From positions 15,603,836 to 15,667,835 of the forward strand of contig NC_080717.1 of NCBI RefSeq assembly GCF_019097595.1: a DNA stretch of 64,000 bases. Reading direction: 5' to 3'. Positions 1-11,900 of the stretch are shown one piece after another. Under the pieces are notes generated by a model, which worked only from the letters and a program-made list of their open reading frames with translations, was not told where the DNA came from and did not search any database. Positions within the stretch are counted from its first letter, which is position 1, and each line of letters starts with the position of its first letter. The position numbers and the translations under genes were made by a program. This DNA comes from Hemibagrus wyckioides (lineage: Eukaryota; Chordata; Actinopteri; Siluriformes; Bagridae).

Positions 1-628
1 CATACGACAATAAGAAGAAGTAGTGTGTGTTCTTTGCCACGCATCACGGGTATTATATTATCTTCACTCCTATAGTTGCACAAAGTCGAACTTTTCTCAA
101 CTTTGTCACATCGCTAGACACGCCTGCATCTAGTCCTCAGTGGTCAATGTCACTCATGAGTCCAGAAGTCACCAATGAAGATGAATCACTTCTGGTTACT
201 TTGTTGCTGTGAGCTCCTGTATGTGTGAACAGAGCATTAGGCATAGGAAGTGTAATTGCTCGTTGTCAGCTATGTACAGTGCTGGTGTTTTGTATCAGAA
301 TACTTGTAGAGTATGCAAGATATACTCTGGCATATTTTTACTCAGAATTTATTTTTCACAAACCACAAACCTTGCCAAAAGACAGCTGTACAGCATTACT
401 CATGTCTGCACTTTTGTTAACCTCAAGGATTAAACAGAATGAAGACAAATCTTCCCTCTCACTGCTTACTATCAATATATTCTGTTCAGCTCATTATAAA
501 GGAATCAAGCTATTTTCAGGCCTTGTATTTGCTATATAATCACCTGTGTCTTATACAAGTATGTCTTTTTTATGAGGCCATAAACCAGTCTTTTTCACTA
601 TTTTCACATTAGCTTATTAATTAAATAA

Positions 629-661
629 GATCACATTTATTTTTGTATAAATATGTGATCT
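629..661. repeat. imperfect inverted repeat
   Basis: agatcacatttat is mirrored by ataaatatgtgatct with a two-base gap in one arm and a seven-base loop. It sits 36 bases before a longer perfect hairpin. Confidence 0.6.
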
Positions 662-697
662 GTGTATTGTCAGTAATGTGACCAGATTTGTGCTCTG

Positions 698-733
698 ATA
701 CAACAATATGTGTTTTGTCACATATTGTTGTAT
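698..733. repeat. perfect 15-bp hairpin
   Basis: atacaacaatatgtg, a six-base loop (ttttgt), then cacatattgttgtat, an exact reverse complement. Outer bases do not continue the pairing, so it is shorter than a typical microRNA precursor. Confidence 0.8.
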
Positions 734-2784
734 AGACAAATATTTAATATGTAGGACATCATGTCCTTGTGGCTTAGTTCTAAGTTGGAAAGCTGGTCAC
801 TTTTATTTTTCATTGAATTTCATATGTATGCTTCAGTTCTTCAGTTATTTGTATTGATTGATCCCTGCATATTAAACACAGAATATATACAAATTAGTCA
901 GTCCACCATCTTGTGCAGCTGGTGAACTACTACACTGCTTTATTATCTGATTGATCTGTTTACCTCATGATCCTGGTCTTTATTATCCTCGGCCTCTACA
1001 CTGCTTTGCGCATATTCATTTGGTTTTAGAATTTTTTTTAACAATTAGAAATTAATCTTTTTTTCCCCATAAGTAGCCACTTATTCTTACCAGCTTTCTG
1101 TAAAAATGAATGAGCTTTTGCCAAGTGTATTTGATTCGTCAGCTTATGGTTAGAGTTAGAGTCATTTGATGGGTAGGTTTCAGAAGGTGCTCTTTTATTG
1201 TTCTTCTCTATGAATAGAATGAAGTTATGCTGAAGAGCAGGGCATCTGGGAGTGGGTTATTGAGAGCTTGTGTGCTGTTGCTGAGTACTCTATGTAAGAG
1301 ATCACTCATTCATACTCCTCATGCTCATTCAAACATGAGAGGATGTGCCTCCATGATGTATTATAGAAGCACAAAAACAACATAAGGCAGAGAAAGAGAC
1401 TGAAAAATACACTAATCGTCAAGTCAGCCATCTCTCCAGTCAGTGTTCCTTTTTTTGTTCCTTTATAATCCTTTGCTATATTAAAAATCTATGAAGACCT
1501 AATGAAACATGCTATCTCATCACATGGTGATACATGAGGAATTCATTTCTAACCAGACAGACTTAACTGTGCTCTAATTTGATCCAATATTTTCAATGTG
1601 GTTGTAATATCTACTACATAAAAAATGTGGGTGAAAGATCAGCTTCCGACACTCCAGCCCACGTTTCAGGCCAATATTTGATTTGTTCACATGTCAGGTC
1701 ACAAATGGATTAATCAGGCTTTAACTGTACAGAATCCCATTAGCTTTTATCATCTGTTGATTAAACAGTAAATACTGTCCCAGACGGTAATCCATAAACC
1801 TAAATCAGCTCTGTGAGAAGAATATGTCTTTTACTCGAATTAGCTTTTATGAAGCAGCTATTAAATTTAAGACACTAATGTAATATTGTAGTCATGTAGG
1901 CTGGTGGCCATTTCCTTGCCAGCTTTTGATGCTGTCTATTAAAAAGCCATGATGTGGGCTTCATAAATGTGGGCAGTCATTAACACATCATGTGGAAGGT
2001 GGTCTGGAGGATCCTAGCTATCACACATCAGAAAAGAACATACACAAAGGAGGGAGCTTCAGCTTTCAATGATTTTTTTTTTATTGTTTTGTCAATTAAT
2101 TTTATCTCCTCATGTGCTTAGCTTTAGATAACCCTATCCTCTTTCCAGTTGTGTTGAGTTTTGACACTTGGCAGGCAAAAGCTACATTACTCAAAGCTAA
2201 TAGCACTGCCTTTAGTCCATTTATCTTCGCATGCATCCATAATAGCCTTCTCCCCCATGATCCAACATATTGGATCCAGAGCTACTGTTTGCCGTTAGTT
2301 TTCTCTGTGGCATTCTTCTTGCCACAGAAGTCATTATAATCATGTTGTGTCATTAGATCATGCATTTATGTATAGTTTTTTTTTTTTGCTTCGGGCTATA
2401 ATGAAGGTCTTAGTTGTCCATTGCAGAATGTGCAAAAGCTGCATGCAGTAATTACTGCATATTGTACATATTAGTTTGCAAATTTAATGTAAGCCAAAAG
2501 GGCAATAACGTGAGCATTCTGATGAAAAAGACAAACTTTTACACACTTAGGAGGAAGCATGCTGACAGTGTTGTGTTGTAGGTTCACTACAACAATGTAT
2601 TTTCAGTAAAGTGGCAGTATTACTACATTTTAACATTAAGTAGCTTGTAATGATAAATAATATACACTTCTGGTTTCTTAAGATAAAATAGTATATTGTC
2701 ATTGGGCTGCAGAGTGCTATAAACAGTAACAGTGCCTCCTCAGGATTCACTGAGACCCTGAGTAGGTTAAGGAGGTTAATAAAT

Positions 2785-2816
2785 ATGAATGAATGAATGA
2801 ATGAATGAATGAATGA
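2785..2816. repeat. (TGAA)n microsatellite
   Basis: Eight uninterrupted tetranucleotide units in non-coding DNA. Confidence 0.9.
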
Positions 2817-3614
2817 AGACTTTTTTTGGAAAATCTATCATATTTTTAGTACACAGTCAAGGTTAATGGCTGCTACTGAGTTCACTCTTTTAAGCATTGA
2901 CTTAAGAATAAAATGGAACTGGACCACAAATACTTGTTTGTGTTCTTGGAAGTAATGTAAATGACACCAAAACAAGCACCATTGCCAGTTCATTTACATC
3001 TAGGTCAGTTGGATTTGTATTACCGTACATCTCCCCTACTTTGCTTCTGTGAGCTTAGCTAAGTATATATTTAAAGTAGCTTGTCTAACTCTACAGCAGT
3101 GTGTGGTGGAGAAAGGCTTGGGAGGCTGTCAGTCAGTGAGGCCTCAGCAGTGACTCTAAGCTCTAAATGCTACTCCTCCATATCCTCTGGCACTGGTGCA
3201 GGGGCAACTCATTTCTATCCATCAGCACATAAATTTGCAGTGCATAGTGGGTTGTGATATAATTTACCTTAGCCTGAAATATCACCAGTAGTAAATGTAT
3301 AAGGGAAACATTAGATTAAATTATTTTGGTATATTAGGTTAGATGTGCCAGTACAATATTCCACACGCATTTTAATGAATGATTCAGTGGTTATTCGGGT
3401 TAAGCTCATTTCCCTGCTTGACTTGGTATGCTTTATTGGCTTTTTTTTATAATGTAACCTAAAAGTTTGGGTATTTTCAATTCACGCCGAACACACACAC
3501 ATAAAATAACAACTAACAATAACAACTTAAATAAACAACTAATAAAGAAAGTTTTATTGCCTGATATTGTGTTCCTATGATCAGCGTTTGACCTCATAAG
3601 ACTGGCTCTAAGAT

Positions 3615-3618
<4 letters not shown>

Positions 3619-3647
<29 letters not shown>
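3619..3647. repeat. (AG)n microsatellite
   Basis: About 14 AG units, followed 30 bases later by an AC tract (3678-3697). Confidence 0.9.
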
Positions 3648-3650
<3 letters not shown>

Positions 3651-3677
3651 TGATTTTATGATTTACACACTAACACG

Positions 3678-3697
3678 CACACACACACACACACACA
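3678..3697. repeat. (CA)n microsatellite
   Basis: Ten CA units, close to the AG tract upstream. Confidence 0.9.
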
Positions 3698-6600
3698 AGC
3701 AGTCACAAGAGAGCAATGCTGTAAGCAATATGATAGTCTCATGGTAATAAATTACTGTAAGGCCACCAGGACCTATGCTAATGCTTATCATGCATTAGTG
3801 TTTTTATTTAGTTTGTGTTTCTTATTAATGTCGGTCCTCTTAAGTATAAAAAAAACTTTACACCTAAAAACTTTTATTCTGTATTATAATGAAGATTATT
3901 TTTATTCATTAAAAATACAAGTACACTGATTTCCTGAGTCTGCACTGCCCACCTTCTCCTTTGTAGCATTCAGGACTTCAGTGAAGTTGGAAAATATGTT
4001 TTTCACTTGTTCCAGTGAGCATATGGTGGAGCTGGATTCTACTTCTGAAGAGCCTGCGGCGAGTCAGCAGAGCGCTAATTGCTTTTGTTCTGTGCTGCAT
4101 TCTCAATATAATGGGTCATCGATGTGCTCTGCTTAGTGTTAGCTGCTTAACCACAGCTGAGATTTGTAATTGCCCTTTTCACACTAAACAGCTTTCTACT
4201 TCTCACTTGGTAAAAACCTTTTGTTGCCTCTTCCCCAGCTGGCATGTCTCTCCTTCATTGTAAACCATTTTTATAGCAAGCTTTTACAATAATGCCCCAT
4301 CTTATGACTGTAGATTAATTGACAGTAATATTATGATATATTGTCAGGCATTTAGCTCTCTGTAGAGAATACTGCAGGATTGTCTTGTTTGTAGTGATCC
4401 GTTACAATACAATATTGTGCATGTTACTCAAAAGGTAAAGGTAGTCTAATATTAACTAGTTTAATGTTTGTTATGTAGGATATGCTGTATACATAATTAA
4501 AGTTAGAGGTTGAAGATTAATTATTTAACTAATTATTGATTGGTATATTTAATATTTCATTTTTTGTATTCATTTTTGTATTTTATTGTTTATATTCAGT
4601 ATTACTTACTAAGACCGCTGTGCTCATATTTGACACATGAATTGAAGAGGGATTTGACTGAATGTGTGCTGTGGTGATGTGACAGGTTGTGCTTGGCCCA
4701 AATCTGCAATTAGTAGTTTAGAAAAATTGCAAAACTCTTCCAAATATCACAGTTTGCTTGATTTTTGTGTCAACCGTTAAATCCGGGAAGGACTAAATAA
4801 TGCTATAAAATGTGATTGACTGCAAATTATTTCTTTTAGGATACCAAACATTTGCCAAAAAACTGATCCTCATGTAAAATTAGCACAGTTTCCAGCAAGG
4901 TGAATTTATGGCATTTTCCAGTAGCATAGAGTTTATCAGAAACCTTTCAATTTTAAAGTAAGCTAAATTAATGCAACTTAATTACCAGGAATTTACTGTA
5001 AAATCTAAAGGAATTTTTATACTATGAGTAGACATTTGGCACCTATTCCTAAGGGAGCTTCTTTGACAGGATTGACTGATGAGGTAACAGAATGTGAATG
5101 TTGAGCTTTGGAAATTAAGCTGGAGGAGTTAATATGGTGGTAGGAACGAGAAGAGTTTATGCCAGGATGAGATGTTTGTTCAGCTGGAGGTGTCACGTGA
5201 AGTGTCGCCTTCACTATTAGAATAACAGTGTGTGTAAAGAGACACCTGTACAAAAATGAATAAGTTGCCATAGTGACTCATGGCACTCACGGCGTTCTAA
5301 AGTCTACATTTTCACTACAGAGTGTTCCAGATTTTCATAAGAATGCTTAGTGTGTTTTGATGAAGTGGCAACAGTTTGTTAGTGCAGCAGATTTGCAGTG
5401 AGCTCATCAGACAGATCAGACAGCTCGTCAGCATGTCATCACCTAATGCCTTTGTTCTGTATGAATGTGGAGTCGGTGTGTACAGGTGCTGTCGTCACTC
5501 AGTTCCTCAGTGTGTAGGCAAGAGAAGCCGTGCAAGCCGAGGATTCCTAGTGCAGAGAAGAAGAAAAGGACTTTGAAAGTTCTTGAAAGCATAACCCACA
5601 TACTCATCTGTAATGCTGTAGCAGCACTGAGAACTGAGTCCACATGGAGCAGAATCTCAAAAGCCCATATGTGCGTTTTGATGCTCTTTCTGTCTTCCTT
5701 TTTAACCGAGTCACAAAAAATTCTACAATGGAAAACAGCATGACTTGAATAAATTGTACAAATGGAGTCACTTCATACCTCTAAAGTCTCTTTTCTGTAA
5801 GAAAATAATGAGAAATGCTTATTTACTATTCTGAGGCTTAACATTGGTGTCATTCGGATCTGTGAAGCTTGTCATATGAAGCCACAACAAATTGCCTTGT
5901 TGTGATCTATGACACTTTGATAGATCATATACCACATTGAACAATGAAGTAGACCATCAGTTTTCATTATTTAGTTCTCTGAAGGGTTGTTTTGTGAGTT
6001 TGTGATGTGTGTATGGGCAGTGAATATCACTTGTGTCTGTCTGCTATTTTAACCTTTCCACAATCTTCATTAGTAATAGTATTAAGAGGCTTTTGCCACA
6101 AGGACAAGGCCATCTGTCCACGCTTGACTGATATGGCAGGGCCAGAAACTAGATCAAGACCCATCAGGCTATAGGCTGACAGCTGACTTTAGGAGAAATG
6201 GCTGATGGAGGAGCACAGACCTCCTGTGAACTATCTATTCATCAAATTCCCTGATAGCTAAAACGTATTCTCTCCAGTCCTGACACAGCCTGCTACTCTC
6301 CATCTCACTGCCAGGCCATAAAGAACCTGTCTGGCTGCATATCATTTTTATTGCTGCTGATGAGCCTGCAGTTAACACGGTCATTAATAACCATGGCTGG
6401 AATTACACATTTAAGTAGATTCAGAGAAGAAACAAAGGCGATTTTTCCAGGGAGTGTAGAGGATTGTGTGTTATAAATTACCACCAAATGCAGAAAGGTA
6501 GTTTACAGTGCAGTTATTTCTGCACCTCTTTAAAAACTGGGCTGAATGTAGCAGGAGCTGGATTACTACTATAGATAAGTGTGCCTTCTGCCTGAATCTG

Positions 6601-6944
6601 ACCTGAAACACGTTATATATGACAATATGGCGTTAAAGTAAATCCAGTTGGCCTGGTGGGAGGATCTGAACAGTAGGGGTCAGTCTATTTCCATTTTAAG
6701 CTATTGTTATCATTCAGTTAGTGGTATTGTTTCTACTACTGTAGATGAAGAGGTGAGTACTGTGCTCATCAAGTTATTTATCACATAATGTGGGAATTGT
6801 CTTAAAATCACATGTCATATATCACATCCTCAGCTGTTAGGGTGGGGCATTTGTAGCCTTCGCTTTTTTACTAGTGGCAGTCATGTGACATGAACTTTCA
6901 AAGACTAAGTAAAGTCTGAGGAACAAACCGCTGATCCCGTCATC

Positions 6945-6945
<1 letters not shown>

Positions 6946-7024
<79 letters not shown>

Positions 7025-7026
7025 TC
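6946..7026. repeat. (CTTT)n microsatellite
   Basis: About 20 perfect tetranucleotide units (81 bp), probably length-polymorphic. On the minus strand it translates as a Lys/Glu/Arg repeat inside a 70-codon frame that is not a gene. Confidence 0.95.
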
Positions 7027-8523
7027 AAGATAGAAAGAATGAAAGACATTCACTGTTGCTGCCTGGCGGAATCAGCAGTTTGTTCAAAAGCATGGCTTCA
7101 GGAGTAGGAAATGCTAAGACACAGCTGACCTGAGGTGGGCAGTCAGTGGTCTCTGTGGGTCAGTGGTGCTGACTCTGCTAGTTCCTTATAAAGTTGTGCT
7201 CATTTTAGTCTGCATCGTATTCAGTATTAGGGCTCCTGCTGGCCAGACAGTTCACCACAAACAGCTCTAGTACAGTTTATAAAAAGCACATCTGAGTGTC
7301 ACTGCAAGTCTCAACAAGCAGATGCTCAATAAATGAGACTGATTTTTTAATTTTTTTTTAATGAATTGTGGCTTTTATTATTTCAGCTTTATTACTTTAT
7401 TTATTTTTCTAAAATTGGTAGCAGATGCTTTAGTACATTTATATTAATGGAAGGTCTTTATAAAAATGTGGTAGACACCAAAGATGTTTTCTTCCAAGAA
7501 GTGGTACTGGCTGTGTGAGTATATTTAGGAATTTATGCATATAATCTCAGAGAAAATGGCACTGAGAAGGGTACCGCGCTTTGGAAGATCTCTGATATCC
7601 TCCTCTTATAAGTAATAATAAAGTGACCTGCTTTAAAGGTCTATTAAAGTTCAAATGTCAGTGTCTGTGTTAATTAGCTGTTATCAGTCCCTACAGAACC
7701 CAATTTTAGATCTCTGTCTTGGTGTGTGAGTAAGAAAGTAATCAGTCCTGTGACCAACCTGATACTCTTTGATGGATGTAGTGTTCTTTTCTGTTCTTGT
7801 TTGGACATGTAGGCAGTGACGATCAGTCAGCTAACCTACTTTAGTCATCTGTACATAAATGACCACATACATTAACAATTCTGGATAACTTTTTTTTTCT
7901 GTATTTCCCGAAAGCCAACTTAAGTCATTCGGCCCCTTAAGAACTAAATGAACAATATCATAGAGAGCTTTGAATATTTACTAATTCACAAGAAGTAGGG
8001 ACAGTAAAAGGAAGATTGGTTAAATTCACAAAGAAGCTTAAGAAGTGAAAGCCTTGCATGAATCCATTACGGCAATGACAGCTGTCTGTTTGTGCATGAA
8101 AAATTCTGCATCATGCAAAAAATGTATTGCTCTCTATAGAATGTGCATGTGAGATGCTCCTGAAGTATTATATGCAACTCTCTATTTGATTGTATACAGT
8201 AGCTGATGCATGGCCTGCACTTGCTTCTATTTTCCCTCTGCAAGGTGATGAATGTACAGACTTCCCTGAACTGGAGAAGGTGGGGGGTTAGTGTACATCT
8301 CTGCACTGCCTTGCTCATAGCCATGCTCGTGACCCACAGGATGATGCTCGGTAATGTGGGGCTCGATGATGGAACAAGTCCTTATCCTGAGCTTGGCTCA
8401 GTTTTTTCCCCTTCCGTCTTTTCCCGCATTGCCTAACTGCTCTCATTTTGGGTTCATTCATTTGTGATTTACTGTGTATTAACATTAATGATCTCTCCCT
8501 CTTTCTTTATTTATCTTTTAAAT

Positions 8524-8527
<4 letters not shown>

Positions 8528-8570
<43 letters not shown>
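8528..8570. repeat. (CT)n microsatellite
   Basis: Nearly pure CT run about 210 bases before exon 1V. Confidence 0.9.
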
Positions 8571-8571
<1 letters not shown>

Positions 8572-8780
8572 AAAAGCAAGCTACTGTGTGTTTTGCTGTA
8601 CTTATTGTTGTTGCTTATGATACTGTGTTTACATGGTTTGCTTCTTTCTCATACTTTATTTCTGTTTATTTTTGTTTGTTTCTTTTCTTTTCTTGTTGTG
8701 TTGAGATTGGTTTTGTTGCTTTGAGCGCTTTCTTTCCCCTTCTCTAACCCTGCGTTCATTTTGTTGTGGCCCGGCCGCAG
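8528..8780 (+). other. pyrimidine-rich flank leading to exon 1V
   Basis: A CT microsatellite (8528-8570) is followed by about 180 bases of T-rich sequence and the acceptor ggcccggccgcag. It can serve as the 3' end of an intron from an upstream exon (1Y-type), or be part of a leader when 1V is used as a first exon. Open frames of 86 and 99 codons over it are poly-Leu/Ser translations of the repeat, not genes. Confidence 0.5.
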
Positions 8781-8948
8781 TCCAGGATGACGCTGCCCCA
8801 GGTACCCAGGAGTACATTATGTTGCGGCAGGATTCCATCCATTCAGCGGATATAAGGAGTAAAGGCTCCCCCTTTCGTGCTAAGTGTCACGAAATCTTCT
8901 GCTGCCCACTGAAGCAAGCTGTCCTCAAAGAAAACGCAGAGCCTGAAG
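8781..8948 (+). CDS. fgf13: fgf13 alternative first/second exon 1V
   Basis: Coding exon of 168 bp, preceded by the acceptor ccggccgcag and followed by the donor gtttgt. It enters in phase 1, the first two bases completing a Val codon, and leaves in phase 1. It encodes DDAAPGTQEYIMLRQDSI and later SPFRAKCHEIFCCPLKQ, ending in AEPE. This lines up without gaps with the mammalian FGF13 1V segment as I remember it; differences cluster in the middle (IHSADIRSKG) and near the end (AVLKENA). In mammals 1V can be spliced behind 1Y, or used from its internal Met; here that ATG is at 8819 and would give a 226-residue protein. The cysteine-bearing block is the most conserved part. Joined to exon 2, the split codon reads Glu, giving EPEEPQLKG as in mammals. 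The identification is firm; which start is used is inferred. Confidence 0.93.
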
Positions 8949-11900
8949 GTTTGTCTGTAACTCATCCATGGATTTTTTTTTGCTTTCTTCTTTTATGCTT
9001 CTTACATATGTTTCTCCTTTTCCTAAAACCTAAGTTTCTTTTAGGATTTTCCTTTAAAAAAAAATCAAAACAAATCACGTTTTAAAGCCCTCTGTGTTGC
9101 GTATGTATGCTTTTGTGTAGCAAGGGCTTCAGTTCTGCAGTGTCCAGAAGGATGCCTTGTCTAATGTGTGTATGCGCGTATGTCCCTTGCAGCCACATTC
9201 CCTCAGGCAAATGTAGGCAGTAGGTTTGTGGTTTCCATGAAATGCATGCACCAAAAAAGACAAAAAGCTGTCCTGCTTTCCCCAATCTGCTACTGCTGAT
9301 GAACAGCTATCATTTATAAAATAAAAACTGCTGCCTTCAGGGTGTCTGCAGGTGCTTAAGGCTTTTGTTTAGTTTACAAATTAAATGCCCTATCTTATTA
9401 TAGATTCTACACTGCCCTATAAAGTACAATCAAACCAGCTGTGAAAGAATTTGATGTCACTCATGTACATATAATGTCTTATTTATGAAACCTAATATTC
9501 ATTAAAGTATTTACTAAAACCTTATAAGACTATGCTTTAACCGGGAGAGAGAGCTTTTTCTGGCACTTTCATATGAATTTACGTGATTAAAACTACTTGC
9601 TGTAAAATCTGACATTTGGTATATTCCTTAATGAACCATTCTGTCAAATTTTAAGAAAAATAGATTAATACAGATTTTTACACTGCAAAATTATACACAT
9701 GGTCTCCCTTAAAGTATGCAAAGTGACTGTATTTTAAATCATATTATCAAGAAACTACTATAAATTGTTTAGCAACTACTGTAAGCGAAGAATGTGACCC
9801 CGGAGTGATCGACATTAGGGGGGTAAAAAGGCAAACAGGGATTTTAAAGGTTAGCTGACTATGACCATATGATGAGATCTTCAAAAATATTAAACTCAAG
9901 TGTACTTGCAGACACCCTATTCCTAAAGATATATTTTAACAGTTTTATACTGAACTGTTTTGGGTTTTTTTTACCCTGATTTTTCTCCTATTGCTCATGC
10001 CACTCCTCGTCTCCAATGTGCGATTCGTTTACCTGTTAGCTGCTATTTCCCTCTGCCATGAAATATCCCATTCCTTTAGGCTATGCCTCTCAACCTCTCT
10101 TATGGGAGACACAAACAGTGCAACTTAGCACATCAATGCTTGGCTTTTAATATTCTGAAAGGAAGGAAGGATTTTTGTCCTTCCTCTCCCTGTTCCCTTT
10201 CACTCGTGCTTGCAAATGCATGGGGGTTTGCTCATGTCTTTGAATGTCGTGATGGCTTAAAACACAGGGTAGGCATGTGGCTGAGGTCATGCATGTTCGC
10301 AGATAGCCAGAGTAGGTGAGCTTTGCTTTGTGTGTTACCTATGTATGCTTTGGAGACCTGTAGAATTTAAGTGTTTTCCTTTTCAGACATTTCAGGCCTC
10401 TGGGTAAGCCATCATAGTTTATGTCTAAAATCACTCGCAAATACACGTCATTAAGTGGAATGGAAATCTAAAATGATAAATCATTTAGCTTTAAAAAAAA
10501 ACAATGCATATTTAATGAGTTTATCTGTATTCCTGTTGGTGATGATGCCTGTCAGGAATTCGCTGATGTGTGTGTTATTCTATCAGTGTTTTCTTCAGTG
10601 TTCAGTTAAGCTGTTAAAAACAGATTATTCTGTGGATGAGGCTGCACGTCAGTAAGAGACTACAGATCTATTATTCAGTTTAACTGTGGCTGTGCTAAGA
10701 CGTGACTAAATTTCCAACGCGTGCGTCTTATGTAACGTTGAGGGTGTCATTAAGATTATGGAGACTGATGCATGTCTGAGCGTGGGGTCTCTGTACAGCT
10801 GCAAAACCTCAGGAAAGCAAAAGCATATTTACAGTGGGTATGGGTACAGGGCACCAGATTGGGCTACCACTAATAGAATATTCCTTCTACAAACACAGAT
10901 ACACACATATTGTCACCCACTGTGACTGCTCTTCACAGATCCAAGGTTCACATAGGTTTGTTCGAACCATAGCTCTTCCTTATTCACCATGTCATATATA
11001 TTCTAATAAACTTACAAACCTTAAATTGTCACCAAGCAGCATTAGAGTAACAGCTTGTAAAAAATGAAGTAAACTGAGCGTAATCAGTTACCTCATTTGT
11101 GTTTATCGCCTTTACTTCATTAAATATGGAGCTACTGAGTGCAATAACCACAGTACATCATTTTAATTTGTCAGTGTGTTCTTATATAATTTGTTTTTGG
11201 TGGTGATTATGAACTTCATTTATCTCAGACAGGAAAATGAAGCTTAAAGATTTATTGGTCATTGCTTTGCAACCATTATCTCTGTTTAGCATCTAACCAG
11301 CACCAGCATTTCTGTGAGTAATGACACTAAGAGTCTCCACTACCACTGCCAAAGCAAAGACACTTAGAATGAAATGAAGCCTTGAGAACTGTCCCAAATG
11401 ACACTTTCAAATCCCCACACCTTGATCACTCACACACTAGAAGTCCATAACTCCCCGATGTCACAAATGTGCTGACTAAGAGGAGTGCTCACTTGGAGTG
11501 CTTATGATGCTATTTGAAATTTCCTTGCATATGAAATATTTTTGCACTGTCAATGCAGAGAGGTGCTTGATTGGGAATTATGACAATATAATTCTTTACT
11601 CTGACAGCAAACCTTGTGCTGCTTGAATGCAATGCTATAATGCAATAAGGGAATGAGAAATGGCTCAAGCTGTAAGACTTCATGCATGCTCGCACATGGC
11701 ACTATGAACCATACTACCTTTCTACACATGCAAGTTGTTATGTATACATAACACAGGTCTTATGCATTATGCATTTTCTACACAAAGACACATAAAGCAA
11801 ATTTACTCAATATCATATCTTTGTATGTTTTGCATTAATCTGAGATAATATTCCAGAGAAAAAGTACATTTTGTTTAATGTCTTTGAACATTAATTGTTA

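Larger units (their letters stand above)
1..8527 (+). other. upstream or intronic sequence before exon 1V
   Basis: No exon is recognised. A mammal-like 1Y exon (about 16 codons starting MSGKVTK) was looked for by eye and not seen, so it probably lies left of the window. The stretch holds two small inverted repeats (629-733), microsatellites (2785, 3619, 3678, 6946) and some motif-dense blocks. All open frames here are under 105 codons, without recognisable domains. Confidence 0.5.

Noticed and set aside
6837..7049. Lys/Glu/Arg-repeat protein on the minus strand
   Set aside because: It is the translated CTTT tetranucleotide repeat.
8448..8747. 99- and 86-codon frames over a CT microsatellite
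   Set aside because: They are Leu/Ser-rich translations of the CT run and T-rich flank before exon 1V, without conserved domains.
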